From contig NC_062214.1 in assembly GCF_902686445.1 (NCBI RefSeq), positions 43,905,454-43,969,453 on the forward strand: a DNA stretch of 64,000 nucleotides. The letters are read 5' to 3'. The notes beneath the pieces were generated by a model, which was not told the origin of the DNA, made no database searches, and was given only the letters and a program-made list of their open reading frames with translations. Below, piece by piece: positions 34,799 through 46,639 of the stretch. A program made the translations under genes and the position numbers. This DNA is from Sciurus carolinensis (taxonomy: Eukaryota > Chordata > Mammalia > Rodentia > Sciuridae). Position 1 is the first letter of the stretch. Each line of letters begins with the position of its first letter.

Positions 34799-35214
34799 TG
34801 TTAGTCAGCTTTACATCGCTGTGACCAATATTCCCAAAAAGACCAACATGGAAGAGAAAAATTTTATTTTGGGCTGATGGTTTCAGAGGTTCAGTCCATC
34901 GTCAACTATCACTTTGGGCAAAACATCGTGGCAGAAGGGTGTGGAGGAGAAAAACTTCTCAGCTCATAGTAACTTGAAGGCAGAGAGACAGACAAGGGGA
35001 GGGACAAGAAACAAAATATAAACCCCAAGGATATCCTTAGTCACTTAACTTCCATTATACCCCAATGTATGGTTATCACCCAATTAGTTCATTCATATTA
35101 TTAATCCATAAAATGGAGTATTCCACTGATTAGGTTACAGCTCTCATAATCTAATCATTTTACCTGTGAACATTAACACCAGAGTTTTTGGAGGAAACCT
35201 CACATCCAAACATC
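34799..35214 (-). mobile_element. MaLR-type solo LTR (MST-like)
   Basis: It runs from 'tgttagtcagctttacatcgctgtgacc' via 'tttcagaggttcagtccatcgtc', 'tccactgattaggttacagctctcataatctaatca' to 'cctcacatccaaacatc', a reversed MaLR LTR. Confidence 0.88.
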
Positions 35215-35940
35215 TTTCTCAACTAATAGCTAATGGTGAGTGAAATGTTAAAAGACAGGAAACAGGATATTAGAGAATCCAGTTGCCACATTTGGTATGG
35301 AAAGAATCAAGTAGGCAAGATACAGTGACCAACTTCTTATGTTGGATTAAGACATATGCAGGGTCAGTAGGGGTGGAGGGCTTCTGTTCCCTATTGTTGG
35401 GGCTGTGTTTTACGGGGTAGGTGGGTAGGTACTCTCTGAGTGTCATTGCTAACTGTACTAGGAAATGCCTTTTTCAGAGTGACATGTGTAGAAACCTCAA
35501 GTGTATTGAAAGCTGTTCCAGGAGAGGCAAGGACTCAGCTTCATAGGTAACAAGGAATAGGTCCAGGTTGATATAAAGAGCACAAACCCAGCACTTTCTG
35601 GAGTTGGCAGGGAGGGCACAGAGAAAGAGGAGAGAAGAATGACTTTAGGAGGGAAATGGGAGGCAATAAAAGAGAGCTGTCATGTTGTGTAGAGCAGGTC
35701 CCAAAATAATATGGAACCAGAATGGACATTCTTGATTTCCTTATCTGTAGACTAAAGGGACTGGCTTTATTTCTGGGGTCCTTGATTCTGAACTTAATTC
35801 TATAGGGAAGATGAGCATGCCTGAAACAGGAAGAGTTCTGTTCAGGTCCTAACACATCAGAGCATGTATCCATCATAAGGCTGCCTGGACTGTGGGGACT
35901 AGTCCATTTTCTAAATGCTGTTGGAACAAAATGTCTCTAA

Positions 35941-36088
35941 CTGTGCCATCCAATGTGGACATTCGATGATAATTTAAATTCAAGAAAATTAAAATTAAAT
36001 AGAATAAGAAATTAAGATTCTCAGTTGTCTTAACTACATGTCAAACACCCAATAGCCACATGCAGCTGCCATAATTGGATGGCACAGG
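35941..36088. mobile_element. hAT-type MITE with perfect 12-bp terminal inverted repeats
   Basis: CTGTGCCATCCA at the left is the exact inverse complement of TGGATGGCACAG at the right. The interior is AT-rich with 'caatagccacatgcagctgcc', as in the 22.9-kb relic. Confidence 0.78.
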
Positions 36089-36294
36089 TTTTAAACCATT
36101 TCTATCACCACAGGAAGGACTATTGGACACGTTGGTGTAGACCTTCCCATTGTATTTGGACACATCTCCTGTCCTTCCAGCTCTTTTGTTAACATCTCAA
36201 AAATATAGTGATATGTACATCTGAAAGCCCCATATCTAACCTGGGTCTTGGAGTCACCCTCACCTGGGTCTGCATCCAAGATTAAAAACAATGG

Positions 36295-36425
36295 GCTTTG
36301 GCAACATAATCAGGTTCTCTAAGCTTGTCTGCTTCTCTGTGAAATTGTAATAATCATTCTGACCTTTCATGACTGCTATGAGAATTGTTAATGAAGTAAT
36401 AAAGTATGTACAGCTTAGTGCTGTG
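36295..36425 (+). mobile_element. MIR-like fragment
   Basis: 'aggttctctaagcttgtctgcttctctgtgaaattgtaataatcattctgacctttcatgactgctatgag' follows the middle-to-end MIR order. Confidence 0.55.
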
Positions 36426-36755
36426 TGTTTGATTTCTTTATAGTAGTTCACTTATGCACTTCCTGCTGCCTGCTGGGGGGCACACATTTCCACATTATGG
36501 GTGGGTCATGGTGCAAGGTTTCTAGAGCCACATTCTCCAGTTGCTTTCTACAAGAATGGGCAGATGCAACCTATTTGGTTTTGTCAATAATCCACAACCT
36601 CAGGTGGCCCAGGTCTGAGCAGCCAGTCAGTTGGAAAGTGAGGCTCAAGGACTCCCTTCTCACACAGACAAACTTAGAAGATCCCGCACATGGTCATGAG
36701 CACCACTGCTGCTGCTGATCCTCTCTGTGTCTAACAGCAGCGTGATCAAAACAGG

Positions 36756-36783
36756 TCATACACACACATACATACACACACCA
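36756..36783. repeat. (CA/CATA)n microsatellite
   Basis: CACACATA units are interleaved. A second (CATA)n run lies at 37018-37035. Confidence 0.8.
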
Positions 36784-37479
36784 AGGCAACACCCCCAGTT
36801 GCCTTGGTACCCTTCCCAGAATGCTGTGGGAAGTTTGTTTCTCAGGTTCAACTGAGCGGATATTTCATGAAAAGATGTTGAGAGGCAAAGCGATTGTATG
36901 GTCCTGCTTTAGTATTACAATTTTAATAGGACAATAAATCTTTGTCCATAGGGAATATTCAAGACACCCAGTGGAAACCACCAATGGTAGAGAACCCTAT
37001 ATATACTGTTTTTCTTCTCATACATACATACATAAGATAAAGTTTAATTTATAATGGGCACAGTAAGAGATGAACAACAATAAATAATAAAATAGAACAA
37101 ATAGAACATCTACTGTAATAAAATTTATGAAAAAATAGTGACTTGTTTACTTCTGGAATATTCCATTTAATATTTTGGGACCATGTTGACTTCAGGTAAC
37201 TGAAACTGTGGGTTACTGAAACCAAGGAAAATGAAACTGTAGATAAGAGGGTCTCCTGTATTCATCTCTTAAGAGGCCCTGAATGCAATGAATATCATTT
37301 GTGCTGGTTGAATACAGTGGTGTCTGCTCTCAAAATTCTTAATGTAGGAGTAGGAAGGAGCCCTGTGGTTTCGGGACTCCCTCTCTTCAATGTCAGCAGC
37401 AGCCTTATACTTAAAAGAGACGATGGACCAGGGTTCCCTCTGTGCTTGGAGGGCTGATTATTTCCACAGGAACTTGAGC

Positions 37480-37600
37480 ATTTGAGGTGCCAGCGTGTGC
37501 TGTGACTGTGTGAGTAATGGTGTTAAGGTCACATTCGAGAGTTAATTTAATGCCTGTTCGTACTCATTTGCCACCTGTGATGTCACAGACTTTTTAGACT
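37480..37600. promoter_or_regulatory. Candidate regulatory element
   Basis: This repeat-free block combines AGGTCA (nuclear-receptor half-site), TTAATTTAAT, CACCTG (E-box) and TGATGTCA (CRE-like). The last lies in the inverted repeat CTGTGA-TG-TCACAG at 37575-37588. Function is inferred only. Confidence 0.3.
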
Positions 37601-37832
37601 GTCCTTGGTGTCCCTGCCATTAGATACCATCAGAGAAAAGACTGTAGATTCAGGGACTAGAGATGGAATGACCTCTTCTCTGATCGTATTTCCTGTTGGG
37701 ATATCAGGCCAGTTTTCTTCTCAGATGTCCATTTCTATGGAATAGACCTTCAAATGCTTTATCCCTTCTATCGCAGCACAAATCCAAAAATTCTGAGAAA
37801 TTTCTTGAATAGAGAGTGACAAGACAACATCA

Positions 37833-37841
37833 TCCACTTCT
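37833..37841. repeat. Target-site duplication of B1-dID, left copy
   Basis: TCCACTTCT recurs at 38066-38074 on the other side of the SINE. Confidence 0.7.
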
Positions 37842-38062
37842 TTTTTTTTGGTACTGGGGATTGAACCAGTAATGAAAAAAAGAGGGGGGGGGGGCGCTTA
37901 ACCACTGAGCCACATTCCAGCCCTTTTTTACGTTTTATTTATTTAGAGGCAGGGTCTTTCTGAGTTGCTTAGGGCCTTGCTAAATTGTTGAGGCTGGCCT
38001 TGAACTTGCAATCCTCCTCCCAAGCCACTGGGAATACAAGCATGTACCACCGCACCCAGCTG
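37842..38062 (-). mobile_element. B1-dID dimeric SINE with internal A/G insertion
   Basis: The minus-strand ID half carries an extra A(7)-G(10) type segment at about 37870-37894 that is absent in other copies. The rest (linker, B1 half ending 'ccaccgcacccagc') is normal. Confidence 0.88.
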
Positions 38063-38141
38063 ACCTCCACTTCTCTTAATAACTTCTTTTGCTTTTGCAA
38101 AATTCCATGTCAGACCTCAACCTATCTTCTACTTCATCTAC

Positions 38142-38227
38142 CCCTCTCCCTCTCCCTCTTCCTCTCCCTCTCCCTCTCCCTCTCCCTCTCCCTCTCCCTC
38201 TCCCTCTCCCTCTCCCTCTCTCTGTCC
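38142..38227. repeat. (TCCCTC)n hexamer repeat
   Basis: About 14 hexamer units with one TTCCTC variant. Pure pyrimidine on this strand. It creates artificial Leu-Ser/Leu-Pro open frames. Confidence 0.97.
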
Positions 38228-38390
38228 CTGAAGGCCAAGTGCCCAGAGCACTGTTTGTGGACCAGGGGAAGACCAGGGGAAGCCCAGGGTGCAGGGGGCC
38301 TATTACAAAGTGGCAGTGCTGGCTGTGACCAACTAGTGTGGCGTCATTGCCTTCACATCACAGTTGCCATTTAAAGATACATTGCTTTAT

Positions 38391-38393
<3 letters not shown>

Positions 38394-38423
<30 letters not shown>
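38394..38423. repeat. (TG)n microsatellite
   Basis: About 14 TG units, uninterrupted. A short (TTTG)n run follows at 38471-38494. Confidence 0.95.
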
Positions 38424-38426
<3 letters not shown>

Positions 38427-39598
38427 AAATAGCATTCTTCTGCTCTTCAAAGACTTGGTTTTAGTGGAAATTTGTTTTGTTTGTTTGTTTGTTTCTTTAC
38501 CTTCAGATTTGCATGAAAAAGACTGACCTCCAGGCTCCAATTTTTTTCTGCATTTGTTCCAGCTCTCTGTGAATTTTTAAGGTTGTTTTCTTAGCCTGAC
38601 ACTGCCGATTTCATCTGAAGCCTGGAAGCATATTGTTTTTTTGGCAAATAACACTTGAAATTGTTTACTCAGATGACCTATTAAGAGAAATTTAACTTTG
38701 AATAAATTTGATCCACGGAAAATTAAGTTAGCTAAATGTAATATTGAGGGTGGTGGACAACTGCAGCAGAAATAAATTCTTTGTAATATTTTTGCAAATA
38801 CTCTGCAGGAATTTATTTATATGCTTTGCAACATGTCTCCAGAAAAAAAAAAATCTATCATCTTTTGGTTTTAAGTTCTTTGATATTTCAAGGAAATGAG
38901 CATCTCCTCAGAGTGACTCTTTCAAATAAACTTTGGAAGAAAGAAACTAATTTAAAAGATGGCCTTTGGTGTGGGCTTCACTGTGAGGTCACTGAGAAAA
39001 AGCCTTTGGTTAGTAGTCATCTCACTCTGACTCTCTTGCTTCATTGGCTCTAAGGTCTTGGAAGGTGAGGAAGACACTTGTGTTGCAAGTCAAGGTGAGG
39101 GTTTCAGGGTGTTTGCCAGATCAGATATTTATTGGAATGACCAGAAATCACATTATCTTAGAGATAAATGTAAATTGCAATAGAGGAGGAAAGCTAGAAG
39201 TCGCTATGAGAAAAGCATTAGGAAGGTGGGGTTAAGGAGTAATTATGGTCTACAGAGAAGAACCCAGACACAGATGGGCCAGCAGGACAAATCTGTTCAA
39301 GTTTCTGGCCATGAACAAAGTTAAGTATCAGGATGTCAGCCCCTTAGGGGGCTTAAACCATAACATGGGGGTCAGCGGGTTTGACACAGCTTGTTATGAG
39401 CAATCTACAAAGTATGAAAGATTTAACTTTTTCATCTTCAACATGAAAAAAAAATCAAAATCCAGGAGGGATTAACAACCTGCCCAAGATCAATCACAGG
39501 ACTTATCAGAAGCAAAGCTGGGTCACCCAGCTCCCACTCAGTAGATACTCAATACATATGAATAAGTGGATACAAAATCTTATGTTTACACAATCTAG

Positions 39599-39745
39599 AA
39601 TAGCACTGTCCAACAGAACATACTGTGGACTAGGAATGTTTAAGTTTAGATTTTCCAGAAGCTACCTGGAAAAATTACAAAGACATAGGTGAAATTAATT
39701 TCAACACTTCTTTTTTTTTTTTTTTTACCAAATATATCCAAAATA
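39599..39745. mobile_element. hAT-type DNA transposon relic
   Basis: 'tagcactgtccaacagaacata...ggtgaaattaatttcaac', then a T tract and 'ccaaatatatccaaaatatta', resembles the 'gcactgtccaatagaa' family of old nonautonomous hAT elements. Confidence 0.65.
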
Positions 39746-40472
39746 TTAGGAATGATAAATTGAAATGACCTCAGTGTGAATATCACTGGGTTTGAAATCC
39801 AGGAAAGAACTAAGTTTAAAGTTTTAATTCTATGCATTATTTTACTAGTACACATAACTTTCACTAAGTTGTCTCTGCAGTTGTAATTTCCTTAATGATT
39901 CCAATAGCAGTTATTGGCATTCTTAAGTGGAACAAATTAGAAACTAATGTGATCTGCTTTTTAAATTTGTATCAAACTTTTTACTCAATTAGTTTAGATG
40001 GAGCAATAGTAGCTGCTCTAACTGATTTGGGGGTTTAACTTGAGAGAAGTTTCTCTCTTTCTCATGCAGAGTTCTGGTCTGTGGTTGGCCCTGTTGCAAG
40101 AAGTGGTCCATGAACTCCAGATTCTTTCATCTTCTGGCTTCCCATCCTCAAACTTGGCTTCAAGGCACTGTGTTTCTTTGCATGGAGGGGAAAGAACATG
40201 GAAGCTTATGCACAGCAGGATTTCATGGGCTAGATACTTGGTTCTGCTCACATCCCATTGCCTGGAGCTCAGTTATATGACAACTTCTAACTGCAAGGGA
40301 GGCTGAGATACGTATATTAGCAGAATGTAGAAAGAAGAGAAAACAGTTTTGGTAACTAGTGAGCTAATCTCTGCCACATTAATTTCCTCCATTTTTTAAA
40401 AACAAACTTCCCAACTTTCCTTTCTGCTTGTGTTATTACAAAGATGATGTACTTCCATTAGAGAAAACTCAT

Positions 40473-40644
40473 AAGCCACTAAGGTTGGTAGTTCATGCCT
40501 GTAATCCTAGAGACTGAGGCATGAGTGTTGCAAGTTTGAGGCCAGTCTCAGCAATGTAGTCTCAAAATAAAAAAATAATAATAATAGTAAATAAGGGACT
40601 GGGGATGTGGCTCAGTGGAAAAGTGCTCCTGGGTTCGATTCCTG
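40473..40644 (+). mobile_element. B1-dID dimeric SINE
   Basis: B1 half ('catgcctgtaatcctagagactgaggc'), A-rich linker with ATA repeats, then ID half ('gggactggggatgtggctcagtgg', 'gggttcgattcc'). Confidence 0.9.
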
Positions 40645-40741
40645 GAAAGAGACAAAGAAAGAAAGAAAGAGAGAGAAAGAGAGAGAGAGAGAAAAGGAAG
40701 GAAGGAAGGAAGGGAGGGAGGGAGGGAGGGAGGGAGGGAGA
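40645..40741. repeat. SINE-tail purine repeat (GAAA)n(GA)n(GGAA)n(GGGA)n
   Basis: A roughly 95-bp almost pure purine run grown from the SINE A-rich tail, stepping through four successive repeat units. Confidence 0.95.
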
Positions 40742-40967
40742 TCATAGCACACAAACTTAGGTTTTCTAAACCCAGTTTTAGCTCTTGACTCTCACCTGGT
40801 CATGGTGATGCAATTTGATTCTCTTTTTACATTGAGAGGATCTGACATTGGGTGGAAATTATGCCAGTAATACCCATTTGTAGATTGCATCTTTTCCTTG
40901 GGAAACAACAGGCACTCTGAGGGAAAATGATGCATGTCATTGTGTGGATGAAGTCATTGGCAATCAT

Positions 40968-41205
40968 GTGGAAAGAGTTTGAGTTCTGGATTAAATCCTA
41001 AATCCCAGTTCTATCACTTTCAACCTATGTGATATCAGGTGAATTTCCTAATATTTTTACGCCTCATTTCCACCTTCTGTAAGAGGTGGAGTAAGATGCC
41101 TTCTTCACAGGGTCGTAATAATCATTAAATGAAGTAAGCTTTGCGAACTTACTGGGTCCTCAGTCATAGTGTGCATTAAATAAATGGTAACTACTCTCTT
41201 TTTAA
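40968..41205 (+). mobile_element. MIR SINE, near full length
   Basis: 'gtttgagttctggattaaatcc', 'tatgtgatatcaggtgaatttcctaat', 'acagggtcgtaataatcattaaatgaagtaa' and 'gcattaaataaatggtaac' keep the complete MIR order. Confidence 0.8.
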
Positions 41206-41917
41206 ACCAGAAATGTGATAGAAGTTAGACTGATGGGGATCATTTACAGGAATTTTACCACTCCGCAGGCACATGCAGAATAAGATAGTTTTAAGACTAA
41301 GTTATTTAGGGTAGTTCAGCAACAATGCAGAATTTTACAGGTTGAACTGTGCACAGAAGACAAATAGAGGTATTCACTACGAGTCTCTGACTAATGAGGT
41401 TTTCTGACCTAAGAAGCCAGAATGTAGATAAACAGGATGAAATAGAGAGTAGAGAATTTTCTATTTCATGCTAATGAAGAGTTTAAAAGTCTCAGGCTCT
41501 GGCAAAAAAGGTCCAGACACTATTCATTTCTTCTAGCTTTGATATCCCTTTAGGACTTTTAAAATTGAGTCATTTTTTTAAAACTCTGCTCTTTAAGTAG
41601 CCCAGGGAGCCTAATCTGGTGAGTGGTGCTTGGAATTTTCTTGAAATGCAGGTAAAGGATGATAAACTGTGCTCTTGTGAACCTATTTTCAAAAGTACTT
41701 TAAGATTTTTCAAAGCATTTCATGTTCATTAGCTCACTGGAACAGTTTGGCCCTTGGAACAAATACCTCAAGGTCAGGAATGACTATCTTCTGATGCCCA
41801 GTTGATAGGAAGTTTGAGAACAAGGCAGGTTGAATTGAATTGAAAATCTAGTCATAAATATGAAAAGAAGAATAGGGATTATTGCTTGTAGTGACTTCCA
41901 ATCATTTTCCTTGAAAC

Positions 41918-42139
41918 CAGGACTCAACAAACAGGAGCTCTTAGCCAAATTGGGCCTGTTGATGGTTTTTGTAAATAAAGTTTTGTTGGAACACAGCCAC
42001 ACACATCTATTTATGTTTGTCTGTGGCTGCTCTTGTCTTGAAGGCAGAGTTGAGTAGTTGCAGCACACACCACAGGGACTGCAAAGCCTTAAATATTTAC
42101 TCTCTAGTCCTTCACAGAAGTGCTTACTGTTGACCCCAG
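41918..42139. mobile_element. hAT-type nonautonomous DNA transposon (Charlie-like), full length
   Basis: 'tttttgtaaataaagttttgttggaacacagccacacacat' and 'aaggcagagttgagtagttgcagca' are diagnostic. Its termini (CAGGACTCAACAAAC and GTTGACCCCAG) are inverted-repeat relics. Opposite orientation to 33.97 kb. Confidence 0.87.
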
Positions 42140-43327
42140 CTCTAGGCCCTGGGACCTGTGCCTCATGAGGCCTGGAGGGAGGCTGAGGCAGGAATGACCT
42201 CACCAAGTTCTCTCTGTTGTCCTGGACCCTTCCCTGAGATTGTGCCTAGACCATGTTAAGTATTTTTAACATGACCCTGTAGGGGTGGAGTCTGTGACTG
42301 ACTCTTTTCTGCCTCCTCTAACCAACACAATAAAAAATCATCAACATTTCTCTGTCCATGTATTGAAGATATGTTTAAGTGTCATTGAAAAGCAAATTTC
42401 CAACACCTAAAAATGTTTAGGAACCACTGATATGGATCTCCCCAACCCACACCAATTCCAAAATATCTGGTGTCCAGACCACCTGTTCAATACTCAATTA
42501 TTCCATGGACTTGATTCTGTCTTGGGTCAGAGTGAAGCTTTGAAGCAGGCTTACCAGGCCATACCACCGATGGACAATTTCCTCAGAGCTTGCCTTGCAG
42601 ACATCCCTGGAACAGTAAGCAACATACTGACCTGTGTGTAGAGTCAGTGGGTTTTGGATTGGGGTGACTGGGAACACCCACCATGGAATCCAACTGAGGA
42701 AAAGTCACTTCCACAATGGTCACAGTGCATCCTGTGACTGGATCTGCATTGCCTGCAACAATTTGGGGCATGACTCCTTCCTGTTTAAAGAGTAAATAAG
42801 TGCTTGGCCATGTCTCCAGCCCTCTGGGGGTTCACTCTTCACCTGGATCCCTTCTCCTCAGTCATTCCTAGAACAGTGACATGCCCAGGGGAATTGGGGG
42901 AATGCTTCTTGAATGGTTCACGCAGGAATTATCTTGTTTCCCAGATAATCTGTTTGCAGATCAAGCCAGGGCTGAGGTCCAGGTGTGAAGGGGTACTCAC
43001 TTTCCAGGGCCCACCACTAGTTGGTACTAGAGCAAGGACCAGGATATTCTTTTGCCTCTGGCCATAAGGTTAGGTTCTCTCCCTTTTGCCTTATTGGTGT
43101 GTGAAGTCAACCTTGATTTGCATATGTAAATCTGGGTTATCAAGAGGGTATGGCTCTGCCCTTGTCCAAGTGTTCTCTGATGCCCTAGGTCCTCCAGCAG
43201 CTGCGCCCTTGGGGTTTGTCAGTCTGACTCTTGCTGAATCAGAGCCTCTTAGAAGAGGGTTCAGACATCCCAGTTTTCACAAGCCCTCCACAAGCTTGTT
43301 AGGTGCCCTTCAGGTGTTGTTAGGTGA

Positions 43328-43440
43328 GGCCAGTGGGCTTAGCTCATGGGAGTCACCTGGGTATATTCTAAACCCAGGATCCACTCTAAGCCAAGAAAAT
43401 TGAGTCTCTTGGACTGAGAACCAGGCCTCAAATGTTTCCA
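43328..43440. mobile_element. MER5A-like hAT relic
   Basis: 'gagtcacctgggtatattctaaacccaggatccactctaagcc...actgagaaccaggcc' follows MER5A order but is decayed. Confidence 0.5.
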
Positions 43441-43451
43441 GGTTTCCTAGG

Positions 43452-43793
43452 TGCTATGGTCTGAATGTTTGTGTCCCCACAAAAATCTATATATTGAGAT
43501 CCTTACTCCCAAGATGAAGGGATTAGGAAATGGAGCCTTTGGAAAGTGATTAGGTCATGAGAGGGGCACCTTCATCAATGGGATTAGTGCCCTTAAATAT
43601 AAAAGGAGACCTCAGAGCTCTCTTTCTCCTTTCACCATAGGAGAACACATTGAGAAGTTTTCATCTATGGACTAGAGAGTGGGTCCTCTCCAAACACTGA
43701 ATCCACCCTTCAGAACTATAAGTAATACGTTTATGTTGTTGAGGAGCAATCCAGTCTATGTTATTCTGTTACAAAATCCTGAACCAAGTACCA
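43452..43793 (+). mobile_element. MLT1-like LTR, near full length
   Basis: It opens 'tgctatggtctgaatgtttgtgtcc' and continues 'gtgattaggtcatgagaggggcacc...gggattagtgccctta', ending in the 'ttgttgaggagcaatccagtctatgttattctgttac' region. Sense to the gene. Confidence 0.9.
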
Positions 43794-45109
43794 TAGAGTA
43801 CTGGATGATGTAATGAACAGCTGTGACTGAGAACCACAGCCTGAGACCCACCCATACATACTGACTGTCTCTGTCTGTCTGGCTGAGGGATAGAGAGTTG
43901 GATCTACAAACCAGTTCTCCCAACCCTTCTTCTTCCAACCCTCCACAAACAAATACAAACAATAGGCAACCATCTGCCAAATGTAAGATACCAAACCTAT
44001 CCTGTTGCAGGCTCCTCATTCATTCAGGGTTTCTTTTGTGCTGTATAAATAGTTATTAATTTTTATACTTCATCTTGGGCAATCAAAAATTTTGTTTCTA
44101 AGCTTTCTTAGAAACATCAGAATGGAATTTCACTCTGGTTAGATTTTTAAATATCTGCCTGTTGAAATTGGAAGGCAGTGTTCCTTCCTTGTCCTATCTA
44201 TAGATCTTATCTTACCTCCAGCCCTGGGTTGTCTGAATGCTTGCCTCTCTAACCTGCTCAGAAGCTGGGGATGGCTAACATGCAGGGCTGAAGTGTCTGT
44301 GGAACTTGGGGCAGGATCTTAGGGCACTGACCAGCAATCCCTGCCACACTGACTCTGACTCTGGGCTGGGTAGATTCAGGCTTCTGGGGAGGACGAAGTC
44401 CAGTGAGGCCCAGATTAAATCCCCAAAGACTCCCTGTAGCTTCTCCAGGATCCATTCAACAGTGGGGGCAGCCTGGTTAAAGTCTGCAAGGAGGGTGGGT
44501 CTGAGCTACCCACTGACTGAGCTTGGACAGAGGCATCCCTCATAGACTGCCCACAGTCAGTGGACCGATGGCCACCCCTCCAGCTTGCATACCCTACAAA
44601 CTGTGGACTCTAGTTAGGACCACGATAGGGCTCACAGTTCACCTCAGAGAGTACATTTAAATAAGAACACATCTGGGTTGTCATATGGGCATCCTTGTGG
44701 TTTCTGATGTTATTCCATTTATTTGGCTGAAATTTCTTTAATTAAAGAATACAATTCCTGAATTAAAGATTAGTGGCCCTTTTTAGAAGCTGACTCAGAA
44801 TAAAATGGATTTGGACCCAGCCCAGTGTTTTATCCATCCCTGTAAAGTCCTTTGTTCCATGAACTCAACCTGGGCCCCCCAGCCCTGGCCCTGTAATGGG
44901 ATCTGAGGGCCATCCACTGTTGGGATCAGGAAAGGAAAGATGATAGGCTGTAGGCTACTGGGACACACTACTTTGGATGGAGCAAAGGACTAGGATCCAG
45001 AGTATAGTGGATTCATTAGAAGTTGCTAAAATGGTGCTCTGAGTATCCACCCTGCCTTAGCATCATGAGGGACCCTAAAGATGAGGGGTGCCTACATTTC
45101 ATAATTGTA

Positions 45110-45345
45110 AAGTACTCATGGGTAGAGTTTGGGTCACAGGCCTGGATCCCATAGGTATGGGGAGAAATCCTGACTTTGACACCCATGCACAGGCATTGAG
45201 ACTCTAGACCAACCATTTAAGCTCCCACAATCTTATCTTCCTCCTCTGTGCATAGGGGATAACTCCTGGCACAGAGTTGGTGAAATAAAGTATGTGAGGT
45301 GTTTTTGTACACAGCAAATGCTCAGCCTTGAGTGAATGCCTATCC
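45110..45345 (+). mobile_element. MIR-like fragment
   Basis: 'agtttgggtcacaggcctggatcc', 'accatttaagctcccacaatc...ctcctctgtgcat' and 'cagcaaatgctcagcc' follow MIR order. Confidence 0.55.
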
Positions 45346-45839
45346 CCTGAGCACACATTTTGTGTGACTCCTAAGGGGTCTCCAAAACAGGGTCTCACTG
45401 ATGTTTAGGAAAATATGATTATTATTCATGCCATTGATTCTAATTTTTAGGCAAAAGGAATTTTCCACTATAGGAGAGCATTAGAACAATTCTCTCAGGT
45501 ACTAGTCTTATAAAAATTCAGGTGGAAAGTAGAAATAGTCTTAATTATCAAAGTTAATGTGCTGGTCACAAGAACAGTCTGTCAGTATCAAAATAAGTCT
45601 CTTAATGCATTCTTTATTGGGGGATAGGAATCCATTTATGCTGAAATCTAGTTGATTTGCCCAGGACAAATCCATAGAAAAAAATCACTAATGATGGGGA
45701 TTTGGGGATTTTAGATCAGTTATGTGAGGTTGGGTGTGCAGAATGGAAACCAGTGGATCAAGAAGAGGAATTGAAGGGCTGCGAATAGGTAGAAAAGAAA
45801 TGGGACTTGTCCTGTGCCTGACTCTATTCTCTTTTGTCC

Positions 45840-46138
45840 TGGTCTATTCTGGCTGCTATAACAAAATACTACACACTGGGTGGTTTCTAGACAGTATAAA
45901 ATTTATTGCTTCCAGTCTGGAGTCTAGAAAGTCCTAGAACAAGGCATCAGCAGATTTGGTGTCTCTTTCTTGTTCTTAGATGGCACCTTCTCTCTCAACT
46001 TCACATGGTGGAAAGGACAAGGCAACTCTCCACAGTCTCTTTTTTATGGACATCAGTCCTATTTCTATCTCTTAAGACCTTGGTGTTAGGATTTCAACAT
46101 ATGAACTCAGAGGAAACCTAAGCATTCAGATCATGGCA
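45840..46138 (-). mobile_element. MLT1-like LTR
   Basis: 'ggtctattctggctgctataacaaaatactacacactgggtgg', 'ggcatcagcagatttggtgtc', 'cttcacatggtggaaaggac' and 'ttaggatttcaacatatgaa' are a reversed MLT1. Confidence 0.87.
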
Positions 46139-46639
46139 CTCTTTCGCCATTGTGATTGTTGAGATGTGAGTCTGCTCTTCAGCTATAATCTTAGTAGAGT
46201 CATTCCAAAGAGGTGACCCATGTTGCATGCATGTTGTCCTTTCATATTTTTCCATTACCTGCTCTTTGTTACACACATCCTGGGCAAACTTATTAAATTA
46301 TTTAATACTGAATTTTAAGAAGGGAAGTAATAACACAGCTGTCCCTCTTCCTCTCTTGGCTGTTTTTTTATACCTCGGTGTCATGCAGGACTTTGGTCTC
46401 TTTGCAGAATTATTTTGTGTTTGTGGCTCAGAAAAGAACATTTCCTTGAAAGTTTCTGGTGGCTGTGCTTAGTGGTTCCCAGGGGAGCAGAATCTCTCAG
46501 TAGTTACCATTATAAATCTCAGATTATTGTCCTAACAATGCCCAGATTTCATGCTGTTCATTTGAAAATTTGCATCCTTCTCTCTCCCCATTCAGCCTCA
46601 AGATTGTTGCCTTTAGGTCTTTCTTTTTTTTCACTCCAG

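Noticed and set aside
37985..38374. 129-codon frame with long Leu-Ser run
   Set aside because: The run is the translation of the (TCCCTC)n repeat.
40645..40741. Minisatellite or functional purine promoter element
   Set aside because: It is continuous with the SINE tail and explained by microsatellite growth.
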